Part shown: positions 1 to 12,379 of the stretch, in pieces
Layout of the letters: each line of letters opens with the position of its first letter
Position numbering within the stretch: the first letter of the stretch is position 1
Source: Elymus sibiricus
Taxonomy: Eukaryota; Streptophyta; Magnoliopsida; Poales; Poaceae
Reading direction: 5' to 3'
DNA: 64,000 bases
Assembly (NCBI GenBank): GCA_039707655.1
Contig: CM077667.1
Coordinates: 57,813,628-57,877,627, forward strand
The notes under the pieces: model-generated
Told to the model about the DNA's origin: nothing
The model's database searches: none
The model's input: only the letters and a program-made list of their open reading frames with translations
Made by a program: the position numbers and the translations under genes

Positions 1-2457
1 GATATGTGCTGTGTAAAAACAGAAACTTTTGCTGTAGTGTTTGAATTTTCATATTTTACTGGAGCGTGCAAAAATTCTGAAATTTTTACACCGTTATACA
101 AATTCTTTATTACGTCTCAAATTTTCAGAATTTATTGAGTTACAAAAGTATACGTTCTATCTGCATCTTTACTGTCTGTCCTATTTTTCACATATTGCTG
201 TTATAGTTGCTTTGCGCGCTTATGTTTGAATTCTTATTGAGCCCCATTGACTTGGGAGCCATAGAATTGTGATAGCATACAGTGGGTAATGTTAGATTAT
301 GATTATGCAATAATGTTGGCAAGACATGATGGGATTTGGTGTTATGTGTACTAACGTTTTTAATAAAAGTTTTGTCAAGTTTTGTGTGGATGAAGTTTTC
401 GAAGATCGATGAGGTGTCAATGTGAGAACAATAAGGAGAGACAAGAGTTCAAGCTTGGGGATGCCCAAGGCACCCCAAGTAAATATTCAAGGAGGCTCAA
501 GCGTCTAAGCTTGGGGATGCCCCGGAAGGCATCGCATCTTTTTTCTTCAACAATTATCGGTATGTCTCGGTTTTTGTTTTGTTCACATGATATGCATAAA
601 TTCTTGGATGTGCCTTTTATTTTCCTTTTGGCAATGCACCATGCTGGTTTGGGAAAGTCCATGGTTGATTTATAGAATGCTCTTTGCACTTCACTTATAT
701 ATTTTGAGTATGGTTTTATAGAATGCTTCATGTGCTTCACTTATATCATTTGAAATTGGATGTCTGTTTCTCTACATATAGAAGACCGTTATTTGTAGAA
801 TGTTCTTTTGCTTCACTTATATTTATTAGAGCATGTCCAGGTCTTTTGTAGAAATAATTAAACTCTCGTTCTTCACTTATATTTGTTTGAGAGTTAATAA
901 ACAGTGACGGTAATTTGCATGGGTTATAAGACTAGTCCAAAAATAATATGTATTCAAGGAGTGATAATCAAAACCTTCATGTAGCACATTAAAGAGAAAT
1001 TGTGGGTTAATGATGTTGATGTGGTAATGTGAAAGGGTGTGAGTGCATCATTGTTGATTCGTAGAAGTGTCGGTATTAAGAGGTGTTAACTTCTTGTTCG
1101 TCTAAAAATTAAAAAGGCATGGTGATGATGTGTGAGCATTTCTATTCCTCGTTAAAATCCTAGTGTTGTTTCGGGTCAGAGGCGCGCGATGGTTTACTCC
1201 TCCCAACCTCCTCCCTCGGGGCATGCGAGTAGTACTTTGATTTGTGATAAAACTAATAAAACTTTGCAATAAGTATATGAGTTCTTTATGACTAATGTGA
1301 AACCATGGACATACGCAATCTCACCTATTCATATTTTGCTAGCCTCTTCGGTACCGTGCCTTGCCCATTCTCACCTCGAGGATCGATGCAAATCTTGCCG
1401 GTGCATCCAAACCCCGTGACATGATACACTCTATTGCACATAAGCCTCATCATATCTTCCTCAAAACAGCCACCATACCTACCTATCATGGCATTTCCAT
1501 AGCCATTCCGAGATATATTGCCATGCAACTTCCACCGTCACTTCGTATGACTTGTATTTCCATTGTCATATTGCTTTGCATGATCGTAAGATAGCTAGCA
1601 TGATATTTACATGGCTTGTCCGTTTTTTGATATCTTTTGCTATGCTAGATCATTGCACATCCTGGTACACTTCCAGAGGCATTCATATAGAGTCATATCA
1701 TCCTATCAGTTTTTCATATCGAGTTGTAAGTAAATAAAAGTGTGATGATCATCATTATTAGAGCATTGTCCCAGTGAGGAAATAATGATGGAGACTATGA
1801 TTCCCCCACAGGTCGGGATGAGACTCTGGACGAAAAATAAAAATGGGGGATGCCAAATGAGCCCACCATAATAAAAAAAATTAATGAGAGAAAATGAGAG
1901 AAGGGACTTTGCTACTATCCTTTACCACACTTGTGCCTCAAAGTGGCACCTTGTTCCTCATATAGAGAGTCTCATGTTATGTCATTTTCATATGCTAGTG
2001 GGAATTTTTCCTTATAGAACTTGGCTTGTATATTCCGATGAAGGGCGTCCTCAAATGCCCGAGGTCTTCATAAGCAAGCAAGTTGGATGCACACCCACTT
2101 AGCTTCAGTCGAGCTTTCATACACTTATAGATCTAGTGCATCCGTTGCATGGCAATCCCTACTCCTCGCATTGACATGTATTAATGGGCATCTCCATAGC
2201 CCTTTGATACGCCGAGTTGATGCGAGACTTTTTTCTCCACTTTTACCCCTTTGAAACCTACCACCACATTCTATTCCACCTATATGCTATGTCCATGGTT
2301 CACGCTCATGTATTGCGTGAAGAATAAAAAGTTGATGCATATTGAAAAATTACGATCCAATTGCCTGACTCGGGCACCGTGGTGCTTGACATTTGTATTA
2401 ATGTGGTGAAGACGGAGCCATGCCTTGCTAATATAATAAGATGAATGGGGATAAACA
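1..2457 (+). mobile_element. Internal fragment of a Gypsy-like non-autonomous LTR element
   Basis: This is noncoding internal sequence, on the + strand, of an element related to those at 4012-10853 and 32127-39646. The shared marks are the phrase AAGCTTGGGGATGCCC (about 450-530), an array of TGCTTCACTTATAT-like motifs (685-885), and a stretch near 2270-2320 that matches the reverse complement of about 5970-6040. Only short spurious ORFs are present. The left edge lies outside the window. The right edge is the insertion point of the BARE-type element, whose left target-site copy would be AAACA (2453-2457). No continuation (polypurine tract, 3' LTR) is found to the right of the BARE element, so the rest was probably lost. 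Confidence 0.7.
685..885 (+). repeat. Four-copy TGCTTCACTTATAT motif array
   Basis: Near-identical copies of a motif reading roughly GCTTCACTTATAT, often preceded by TAGAATG, occur at about 687, 733, 812 and 873. The same array occurs on the other strand in the two related elements (7398-7450 and 35395-35600). The function is unknown. Conservation between elements with different LTRs argues that it is not a chance simple repeat. Confidence 0.65.
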
Positions 2458-4011
2458 TGTTGGAAATATGCCCTAGAGGCAATAATAAAGTGGTTATTAT
2501 TATATTTCCTTAATCATGATAAAGGTTTATTATTCATGCTAGAATTGTATTAACCGAAAACTTAAATACATGTGTCGATACATAAACAAATACCGTGTCC
2601 CTAGTAAGCCTCTACAAGACTAGCTCGTTGATCAAAGATGGTCAAGGTTTCCTAACCATAGACATGAGTTGTCATTTGATAATGGGATCACATCATTAGG
2701 ATAATGATGTGATGGACAAGACCCATCCGTTAGCATAGCATATGATCGTTAAGTTTATTGCTACTGCTTTCTTATTTGTCAAATAGATGTTTCTTCGACC
2801 ATGAGATCGTGCAACTCCTGGACTCCGGAGGAATGCCTTGTGTGTATCAAACGTCACAACGTAACTGGATGATCATAAAGGTACTCTACAGGTATCTCCG
2901 AAGGTGTCTGTTGAGTTGACATGGATCGAGATTGGGATTTGTCACTCCGTATGACGGAGAGGTATCTCTGGGCCCTCTCGGTAATACTTCATCACAAGAA
3001 GCTTTCAAGTAAAGTGGCTAAGGAGTTAGTTATGGGATGATGTATTACGGAACGAGTAAAGAGACTTGCCGGTAACGAGATTGAACTAGGTATTGAGATA
3101 CCGACGATCGAACCTCGGGCAAGTAACATACCGACATACAAAGGGAACTATGTATGTTGTCATAAAGGTTCGACCGATAAAGATCTTCATAGAATATGTA
3201 GGAACCAATATGGACATCCAGGTCCCGCTATTGGTTACTGACCGGAGAGGCGTCTCGGTCATGTCTACATCATTCTCGAACCTGTAGGGTCCGCACACTT
3301 AACGTTCGTTGACGATATAGCATTATATGAGTTATGTATGTTGGTGACCGAATGTTGTTCGGAGTCCCAGATGAGACCATGGACATAACGAGGAGCTCCG
3401 GAATGGTTCAGAGGTAAAGATTGATATATTGGATGATAATATTTGGTCTCTAGAAGGGTTTCGGAATTCACCGGAAGAGTTTTTGATGTTTCCAGAAATG
3501 TTCTGGTGCAAGGACACTTTGGTTGGGCCAAGGGGTAAGGCCCACGGGGCTTTAGGTTGGTGCAAAAGGAAGTTTTGCGGAGGTCAGGGACCAGACGCCA
3601 GGGACCTTGGCGTCTGGCCCTGGGCGCCGAGGACCGTGGCGTCTGGTGCGGGAATCCGAGAAGGACTCTTCCTTGCATTCCAAACCGAATTTGGGGAGGC
3701 TCTCTCCCCAAGTTATGATCCCAGGGCTCAACATATAAATAGAGGAGCAGGGCTAGCCCCTAGAACACAAGTTTTAGAGCCTCCTCTAGTTGATCTAGTT
3801 CTAGTTATAGTTGGTCCTAGTTGACTAATTAGAGCTAGCCCTAGCTGCCTCTAAACCTCGTAATTAGAAGCCCAGTGTGGTTCTAATCTCCTTCCTCTAG
3901 TTCATCCTCCGCTCTAAATCCATTGTGCTTGGCGAAGCCCTGCAGAAATAGTTTCACCACCACCGACACCACGCCGTCGTGCTGCCGGAACTCATCTACT
4001 ACTTCGCCCGT
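2458..4011 (+). repeat. BARE-type 5' LTR, first part
   Basis: The sequence begins TGTTGGAAATATGCCC and aligns with 60073-60948 over its first 870 or so bases. At 4007-4011 lies CCCGT, the target duplication of the inserted Gypsy-like element. The LTR resumes at 10859. A TATAAATAG-like promoter box is visible at about 3734-3742 (catataaatagagg), in the right place for an LTR promoter. Confidence 0.93.
3733..3745 (+). promoter_or_regulatory. TATA box of the BARE-type 5' LTR
   Basis: The sequence ATATAAATAGAGG sits about 1.28 kb into the LTR. This is a plausible core promoter for genomic RNA. No transcription data are available, so the start site is not defined. Confidence 0.5.
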
Positions 4012-5598
4012 TGCTACTTCTTGAGCTTGCGTTGGTTTTCCCTTGAAGAGGAAAGGGTGATGCAGCAAAGTAGATAAGTATTTCCCTCAGTTGTTGAGAA
4101 CCAAGGTATCAATCCAGTAGGAGATACAAGCAAGTCCCCAATCTTCGCACCTACACAAACAATCAAACTCTTGCACCCAACGCTATAAAGGGGTTGTCAA
4201 TCCCTTCACGGTTATTTGCAAGGATGAGATCTGATAGAGATAGATATAAAAGATTGCTAAAACGAAAAGTAAAACAAAAGTAAAAAGATTGCAGCGAAGT
4301 ATTTTTGGTATTTTTGGTTTATAGATCTGAAAATATAATATGGAAAATAGACCCGGGGGCCATAGGTTTCACTAGAGGCTTCTCTCATGAAGGAAAATAA
4401 TACGGTGGGTGAACAAATTACTGTCGAGCAATTGATACAAAAGCGCATAGTTATGACGATATCCAAGGCAATGATTATGCATATAGGCATCACGTCCGTG
4501 TCAAGTAGACCGAAACGATTCTGCATCTACTACTATTACTCTACACATCGACCGACTCCTGCCTGCATCTAGAGTATTAAGTTCATGAAGAACAGAGTAA
4601 CGCACTAGGTAAGATGACATGATGTAGAGGGATAAACTCAAGCAATATGATGAAAACCCCATCTTTTTATCCTTGATGGCAACAATACAAATACGTGCCT
4701 CGCTACCCCTACTTTGTCACTGGGTGAGGACACCGCAAGATTGAACCCAAAACTAAGCACTTCTCCCATTGCAAGAATTACCAATCTAGTTGGCCAAACC
4801 AAACCAATAACTCGAAGAGACTTGCAAAGATATGAAATCATGCATATAAGAATTCAGAGAAGATTCAAATAATATTCATAGATAATCTGATCATAAACCC
4901 ACAATTCATCGGATCTCGACAAACACACCGCAAAAGAGTATTACATCGGATAGATCTCCATGAAGATCATGAAGAACATGGTATTGAAGAACAAAGAGAG
5001 AGAAGAAGCCATCTAGCTACTAGCTATGGACCCGAAGGTCTGAGGTGAACTACTCACGCATCATCGGAGGGGCAATGGAGTTGATGTAGATGCCCTCCGT
5101 GATCGAACCCCCCTCCGGCAGATTACCGGAAAAGGCTCCAAGATGGGATCTCACGGGAACAGAGGCTTCCGGCGGCGGAAAGGTATTTTTGTGGCTCTTT
5201 TTGGTATTGGGGGAATATTTGGGAATTTATAGGCCGAAGAATAGGGTTAGGAGGCCTGCTGGGGGGCCACAAGCCAGGGGGGCGCGCCCCCCTAGGGCGC
5301 GCCCAGGTGGCTTGTTGCCTCCCGACAGGTCTCCTGCCTTCATCTCCAAGTCTGGCAGGTTTCTTCTGGTCCAAGAAAAATCATATCGAAGATTTTATTC
5401 CATTTGGACTCCGTTTAATATTCCTTATCTGCAATACTCAAAAACAAGGAAAAAACAGAAACTGGCACTAGGCTCTAGATTAATAGGTTAGTCCCAAAAA
5501 TAATATAAAATAGCATATTAATGCATATAAAACATCCAAAACAGATAATATAATAGCATGGAACAATCAAAAATTATAGATACGTTGGAGACGTATCA
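4012..5598 (-). repeat. NA1 3' LTR (1587 bp)
   Basis: This is a direct repeat of 9269-10853 with a few substitutions and small indels. A GC-rich run (GGGGCGCGCCCC-like, about 5278-5300) is near-palindromic. On the - strand the adjacent interior reads CTTGGGGATGC just before TGATACG, which is the likely polypurine tract. Confidence 0.92.
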
Positions 5599-8350
5599 AG
5601 CATCCCCAAGCTTAATTCCTGCTCGTCCTCGAGTAGGTAAATGATAAAAATAGAATTTTTGATGTGAAATGCTACCTAACATATTTATCCATGTAATATT
5701 CTTTATTGTGGCATGAATATCCAGATCCGTAAAATTCAAAACAAAAGTTTAATATTGACATAAAAACAATAATACTTCAAGCATACTAACAAGGCAATTG
5801 TGTCCTTTCGAAATAACATGGCCTTAGAAAGTTATCCGTACAAAATCATATGGTCTGGCTATGCTCCATCTTCCCCACACAAAGTATTTAAATCATGCAC
5901 AACCCCGATGACAAGTCAAGCAATTGTTTCACACCTTTTATGTTCTCAAACCTTTTCAACTCTCACGCAATACATGAGCGTGAGCCATGGATATAGCACT
6001 ATAGGTGGAATAGAATATGGTGGAGGTTGTGAGGAAAAAGGAGAAGATAGTCTCACATCAACTAGGCGTATCAACGGGCTATGGAGATGCCCATCAATAG
6101 ATATCAATGTGAGTGAGTAGGGATTGCCATGCAACGGATGCACTAGAGCTATAAGTGTATTAAAGCTCAAAAGGAAACTAAGTGGTCGTGCATAATGATG
6201 AAAAATTCCACTAGTTATATGAAAGTGACAAAATAGGAGACTCTCTATCATGAAGATCATGGCGCTACTTTGAAGCACAAGTGTGGAAAAAGATAGTAGC
6301 ATTGTCCCTTCTCTCTTTCTCTCATTTTTTTTATTTTGGCAAGCATCTTTGGCCTCTTTTTTTTATTTGGGCTTCCTTGGCCTCTTTTATTATTTGTAAA
6401 GTCCGGAGACTCATCCCAACTTGTGAGGGAATCATAGCTTCCATCATCCTTTTCTCTCACGGGACAATGCTCTAATAATGAAGATCATCACACTTTTATT
6501 TACTTACAACTCAAGAATTACAACTCGATACCTAGAACAAAATATGACTCTATATGAATGCTTCCGGTGGTGTACCGGTATGTGCAACGATCTAGCCTAG
6601 AAAATGACATAAAAAACGGACAAGCCATGAAAACATCATGCTAGCTATCTTACGATCATGCAAAGCAATAAGAAAATGATGGTGCGTGTCATGAAAAACG
6701 GAACGGTGGGAGTTGCATGGCAATATATCTCGGAATGGATATGGAAATGCCATAATAGGTAGGTATGGTGGCTGTTTTGAGGAAGGTATATGGTGGCTAT
6801 TTTGAGGAAGGTGGGTTTAATGCACCGGCGAAAGTTGCGCGGTACTAGAGAGGCTAGCAAAGGTGGAAGGGTGAGAGTGCGTATAATCCATGGACTCAAC
6901 ATTAGTCATAAAGAACTCACATACTTATTGCAAAAGTCTATTAGTTATGAAAGCAAAGTATTAGACGCATGCTCCTAGGGGAGAGGTTGGTAGGAGTTAA
7001 CCATCGCGCGCTCCCGACCCTCACACAAAGGATGACAATCATTAAACAAATCATGCTCCGACTTCGTTACATAACGGTTCACCATACGTGCATGCTACGG
7101 GAATCACAAACTTTAACACAAGTATTTCTAACTATTCAGAATTACTCACTAGCACGACTCTCATATCACCATCTTTATATCTCAAAACTATATGCAAGGA
7201 ATCAAACTTCTCATAGTATTCAATGCACTTAATATGAAAGTTTTTATTATATCCCTCTTGGATGCCCATTACATTAGGACTAAATTCATAACCTAAACCA
7301 ATTACCATGCTGTTTAAAGACTCTCAAAATAATATAATTGAGGTACTAGTGTTCAATTATTCTATAAAATAAAACACCACCGTGCTCTAAAAAGATACAA
7401 GTGAAGCACTAGAGGAACATTGCCTAGCTCAAAAGATATAAGTGAAGCACATAGAGTATTCTAATAAATTCACGATTAATGCGTGTCCCCCTCAAAAGAT
7501 GTGTGCATCAAGGATGATTGTGGCAAACTAAAAAGCAAAGACTCATATCATACAAGACGCTCCAAGGAAAACACATATCATGTGGTGAATAAAAATATAG
7601 CCTCAAGTAAATTTACCGATGGATTGAAGACGAAAGAGGCGATGCCGTCCGGGGCATCCCCAAGATTAGGCTCTTTGGTATCCTTGAATATGTCTTGGGG
7701 TGCCTTGGGCATCCCCAAGCTTAGGCTCTTGCCACTCCTTATTCCATAGTCCATCAAATCTTTACCCAAAACTTGAAAACTTCACAACACAAAACTCGAC
7801 AGAAAACTCGTGAGATCCATTAGTATAAGAAAAATAAATCACCACTTTAGGTACTGTTGTGAACTCATTCTTTATTTATATTGGTGTAATATCTACTGTA
7901 TTCCAACTTCTCCATGGTTCATACCCCCCGATACAACCCATAGATACATCAAAATAAGCAGACAACACAAGGGAAACAAAATCTGTCTAAAACAGAACAG
8001 TCTGTAGCAATCTATAGACTTCGAATACTTCTGTAATCCAAACATTCCTAAAAATTAGGACAATAAGGGAAATTTGTATATCAATCTTGTGTAAAAATTT
8101 CAGACTCATTCGACACTCTGGTGAATTTATAAAATTCCTGGACTGAGCGCAAAAGTTTCTGTTTTTCAGCAAAATCAAATCACAATCACCGTAGACCATC
8201 CCAAAGGTCTTACTTGGCTCAAACACTAATTAAAAAAATAAAACACAATTACTACAGAGGTAATAATGTGTAAAGAACTCAAAAACAGAAGCAAAAATAA
8301 AAGCATAAAAATAAAATTGGGTTGCCTCCCAACAAGCGCTATCGTTTTAC
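5599..8350 (-). other. NA1 noncoding interior
   Basis: This 2.75 kb contains no supportable gene. It contains the polypurine tract next to the 3' LTR (5599-5612), two copies of the ATATAAGTGAAGCAC-type motif (7398 and 7436), and paired GGCATCCCCAAG blocks around 7640-7730. It is colinear with 33646-36350 of element NA2 and, in reverse, with 1-2457. Long noncoding interiors are typical of non-autonomous grass LTR elements. Confidence 0.75.
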
Positions 8351-8354
8351 GCCC

Positions 8355-9026
8355 CTAGCTAGGCATAATGATTTCAATGATGCTCACATAAAAAGTAGTA
8401 ATTGAAATATGCAAGAGAACATCATGAATCTCATTAAAAACACATTTAAGTCTAACCCACTTCCTATGCATAGGGATTTTGTGAGCAAACAATTTATGGG
8501 AACAAGAATCAACTAGCATAGGAAGGCAAAACAAGCATAACTTCAAAACTTTGAACACATAGAGAGGAAACTTGATATTATTGCAATTCCTACAAGCATA
8601 TGTTCCTCCCTCATAATAAATTTCAGTAGAATCATGAAGGAATTCAACAATATAACTATCACATAAATCATTCTTTTCATGATACACGAGCATGCAATCA
8701 TCATAATGAATTTGCTCATCAAAACTTGGGGGACAAAAAATATCATCTTCATCAAACATAGCATCCCCAAGCTTGTGGCTTTGCATATCATTAGCATAAT
8801 TGACATTAATAGAATTTATAGTAACATCATTGCAATCATGCTTTTCAATCAAGGAGCTATCATGAATCACCTTATAAATTTCTTCTTTCAACACTTCATC
8901 AAAATTTTCAGATTCATGATTTTCAAACAAAACTTCATAGAGATAATCAAGTGCACTCAACTCACTAGCAATTGGTTCATCATAATTTGGCCTTTTGAAA
9001 AGATTAGCAAGTGGATGAGGATCCAT
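8355..9026 (-). CDS. NA1 family-specific protein (223 aa), function unknown
   Basis: The frame is open from ATG (MDPHPLANLFKR) for 223 codons and lies just downstream of the primer-binding site, where gag would be. I see no zinc knuckle, protease or RT motif, and do not recognise a gag capsid fold. The protein is acidic in its first two thirds and Cys-rich later. Its C-terminal part has the motif PMHRKWVRLKC, which recurs as PMHRKRVRLRC near the end of the NA2 protein (36704-37984) although the N-terminal halves look unrelated. It may be a degenerate gag or a structural/packaging factor; this is inference only. The frame has no stop, so it is recent or under constraint. Confidence 0.6.
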   Translation of the reverse strand: MDPHPLANLFKRPNYDEPIASELSALDYLYEVLFENHESENFDEVLKEEIYKVIHDSSLIEKHDCNDVTINSINVNYANDMQSHKLGDAMFDEDDIFCPPSFDEQIHYDDCMLVYHEKNDLCDSYIVEFLHDSTEIYYEGGTYACRNCNNIKFPLYVFKVLKLCLFCLPMLVDSCSHKLFAHKIPMHRKWVRLKCVFNEIHDVLLHISITTFYVSIIEIIMPS

Positions 9027-9240
9027 ATCAATAGATTTTTAGCAAGCGAAGATGCAAGCAAATAGAAGGCAAACGAAAAGACGAACGGAAGAAGGGCGAA
9101 TAAAAAGGCAAATCTTTTTGGTTTTTTTTTCTGAAAATCGTTTTAGAAGTGGGGGAGAGGAAAACGAGCGGCAAATGGCAAATAATGTAAATGCAAGAGA
9201 TGAGTTTGTGATGGGTACTTGGTAGGCTTGATGTAGATCT

Positions 9241-9257
9241 CCCCGGCAACGGCGCCA
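9241..9257 (-). promoter_or_regulatory. NA1 primer-binding site
   Basis: On the - strand this reads TGGCGCCGTTGCCGGGG, 11 bases inside the 5' LTR boundary (9269). It is a tRNA 3'-end complement of the kind used by Gypsy elements to prime minus-strand cDNA. It fixes the element's orientation. Confidence 0.85.
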
Positions 9258-9268
9258 GAAATCCTTCT

Positions 9269-10853
9269 TGCTACTTCTTGAGCTTGCGTTGGTTTTCCCT
9301 TGAAGAGGAAAGGGTGATGCAGCAAAGTAGATAAGTATTTCCCTCAGTTGTTGAGAACCAAGGTATCAATCCAGTAGGAGATACAAGCAAGTCCCCAATA
9401 TTTGCACCTACACAAACAATCAAACTCTTGCACCCAACGCTATAAAGGGGTTGTCAACCCCTTCACGGTTATTTGCAAGGATGAGATCTGATAGAGATAG
9501 ATATAAAAGATTGCTAAAACGAAAAGTAAAACAAAAGTAAAAAGATTGCAGCGAAGTATTTTTTGGTATTTTTGGTTTATAGATCTGAAAATATAATATG
9601 GAAAATAGACCCGGGGGCCATAGGTTTCACTAGAGGCTTCTCTCATGAAGGAAAATAATACGGTGGGTGAACAAATTACTGTCGAGCAATTGATAGAAAA
9701 GCGCATAGTTATGACGATATCCAAGGCAATGATTATGCATATAGGCATCACGTCCGTGTCAAGTAGACCGAAACGATTCTGCATCTACTACTATTACTCC
9801 ACACATCGACCGACTCCTGCCTGCATCTAGAGTATTAAGTTCATGAAGAACAGAGTAACGCATTAGGTAAGATGACATGATGTAGAGGGATAAACTGAAG
9901 CAATATGATGAAAACCCCATCTTTTTATCCTTGATGGCAACAATACAAATACGTGCCTCGCTACCCCTACTTTGTCACTGGGTGAGGACACCGCAAGATT
10001 GAACCCAAAACTAAGCACTTCTCCCATTGCAAGAATTACCAATCTAGTTGGCCAAACCAAACCAATAACTCGAAGAGACTTGCAAAGATATGAAATCATG
10101 CATATAAGAATTCAGAGAAGATTCAAATAATATTCATAGATAATCTGATCATAAACCCACAATTCATCAGATCTCGACAAACACACCGCAAAAGAGAATT
10201 ACATCGGATAGATCTCCATGAAGATCATGAAGAACATGGTATTGAAGAACAAAGAGAGAGAAGAAGCCATCTAGCTACTAGCTATGGACCCGAAGGTCTG
10301 AGGTGAACTACTCACGCATCATCGGAGGGGCAATGGAGTTGATGTAGATGCCCTCCGTGATCGAACCCCCCTCCGGCAGATTACCGGAAAAGGCTCCAAG
10401 ATGGGATCTCACGGGAACAGAGGCTTCCGGCGGCGGAAAGGTATTTTTGTGGCTCTTTTTGGTATTGGGGGAATATTTGGGAATTTATAGGCCGAAGAAT
10501 AGGGTTAGGAGGCCTGCTGGGGGGCCACAAGCCAGGGGGGCGCGCCCCCCTAGGCGCGCCCAGGTGGCTTGTTGCTTCCCGACAGGTCTCCTGCCTTCAT
10601 CTCCAAGTCTGGCAGGTTTCTTCTGGTCCAAGAAAAATCATATCGAAGATTTTATACCGTTTGGACTCCGTTTAATATTCCTTATCTGCAATACTCAAAA
10701 ACAAGGAAAAAACAGAAACTGGCACTAGGCTCTAGATTAATAGGTTAGTCCCAAAAATAATATAAAATAGCATATTAATGCATATAAAACATCCAAAACA
10801 GATAATATAATAGCATGGAACAATCAAAAATTAGATACGTTGGAGACGTATCA
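9269..10853 (-). repeat. NA1 5' LTR (1585 bp)
   Basis: This is a direct repeat of 4012-5598. On the - strand it starts TGATACGTCTCC at 10853 and ends at 9269, next to the primer-binding site. Its GC-rich palindromic block (about 10534-10560) is a few bases shorter than in the other copy. Confidence 0.92.
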
Positions 10854-10858
10854 CCCGT

Positions 10859-11109
10859 CTTGCTGGATCAAGAAGGCGAGGACATCATCGAGCTGAACGT
10901 GTGCTGAACGCGGAGGTGCTGTGCGTTCGGTGCTTGATCGGAACGGATTGTGAAGGTGTACGACTACATCAACCGCGTTGATAAACGCTTCCGCTTAGCG
11001 ATCTACAAGGGTATGTAGAAGCTCTCTCCCTCTCGTAGCTATGCATCTCCATGGATAGATCTTGCGTGTGCGTAGAATTTTTTTGTTTTCCATGCAATGT
11101 TCCCCAACA
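10859..11109 (+). repeat. BARE-type 5' LTR, second part
   Basis: This continues the LTR interrupted at 4011. It ends TTCCATGCAATGTTCCCCAACA-like at 11109, which is the reverse complement of the start of the LTR at 63597. Joining both parts gives about 1805 bp. Confidence 0.92.
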
Positions 11110-12379
11110 GTGGCATCATGAGCCAGGTCTATGCGTAGATGATATGCACTAGTAGAACACAAAGGAGTTGTGGGCAGTGACATTCATATTGCTTACCACC
11201 AATGTCTTATTTTGATTCGGCGGTATTGTGGGATGAAGCGGCCCGGACCAACCTTACATGTCCACGTACATGAGACCGGTTCCACCAACAGACATGCAAC
11301 TTGTTTTGCATATAGGTGGCTGGCGGGTGTCAGTTTCTCTCACTTTAGTTGAATCGAATTTGACTACGGCGGTCCTTGCAGAAGGTTAAAATGCAACTTG
11401 ATAATCATCGTTGTGGTTTTGCGTAGGTAAGAACGGTTCTTGCTAGTTGCCCATAGCAGCCACGTAAAACTTGCAATAACAAAGTAGAGGACGTCTAACT
11501 TGTTTTTGCAGGGTATGTTGTGATGTGATATGGTCAAGACATGATGTGATATATGTGGATGTATGAGCTGATCATGTTTTGTAATAAGTTCATGACTTGC
11601 ATGTCGATGAGTACGGCAATCGGCAGGAGCCATAGGGTTGTCTTTAATTTATTAAATCATCATATAATTGCTTTACTTTATCGCTATGAGTTAGCAATAG
11701 TTGTAGAAGCAATAGTTGGCGAAACGACCACGTGACGACACGATGATGAAGATCACGATGATGGAGATCATGGTGTCATGCCGGTGACGATGGAGATCAT
11801 GCTGTTGCTTTGGAGATGGAGATCAAAAGCACAAGATGATAATGGCCATATCATGTCACATATTTTGATTGCATGTGATGTTTATCCTTTATGCATCTTA
11901 TTTTGCTTAGAATGATGGTAGCATTATAAGATGATCCCTTCACCTGAATTTCAAGATAAAAGTGTTCTCCCTGAGTATGCACCGTTGCTAAAGATCATCA
12001 TTTCGAAGCACCTTGTGATGATCGGGTGTGATAGACTGTACGTTCACATACAACGGGTGTAAGCCAGTTTTGCACATGCAAAATACTTGGGTTAAACTTG
12101 ACGAGCCTAGCATGTACAGACATGGTCTCGGAACACTGGAGACCGAAAGGTCGAACATGAGTCATATAGTAGATATGATCAACATGGAGATGTTCACCAT
12201 TGATGACTACCCCATCTCACGTGATGATCGAACATGGGTTAGTTGATTTGGATCATGTATCACTTAGACAACTTGAGGGATGTTGATTTAAGTGGGAGTT
12301 CATTAGTAATTTAATTATATGAACTAAAATTTATCATGAACTTAGTCTTATAGTCTTTGCAAATATATGTTGTAGATCA
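11110..12379 (+). other. BARE-type untranslated leader
   Basis: This 1.27 kb between the 5' LTR and gag contains only short ORFs. A long leader of this kind, presumed to carry packaging and dimerisation signals, is a known property of BARE-type elements. A degenerate GATGATGAAGATCACGATGATGGAGATCATG stretch lies at about 11740-11830. Confidence 0.7.
11111..11124 (+). promoter_or_regulatory. BARE-type primer-binding site
   Basis: TGGCATCATGAGCC lies one base after the LTR end. It resembles the initiator-tRNA-Met complement used by Copia elements, with a few mismatches. Confidence 0.7.

Larger units (their letters stand above)
4012..10853 (-). mobile_element. Non-autonomous Gypsy-like LTR retrotransposon NA1
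   Basis: This 6.84 kb element is flanked by the 5-bp duplication CCCGT (4007-4011 and 10854-10858). Both ends fit TG...CA termini (TGCTACTTC / GACGTATCA on +), so on the - strand the LTR starts TGATACGTCTCC. The primer-binding site (9241-9257) lies next to the right LTR, which fixes the orientation as -. The interior holds one 223-residue ORF and no protease, RT, RNase H or integrase, so mobilisation must rely on proteins from another element. The two LTRs differ at only a few sites by eye, which suggests a recent insertion. Confidence 0.92.

Noticed and set aside
409..740. Overlapping 88- and 107-codon ORFs on opposite strands
   Set aside because: They lie in the repeated noncoding interior of the Gypsy-like element, and the equivalent region in the related elements is not open.
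9241..9257. tRNA gene remnant
   Set aside because: The match is only the 3' terminal complement next to an LTR, i.e. a primer-binding site.
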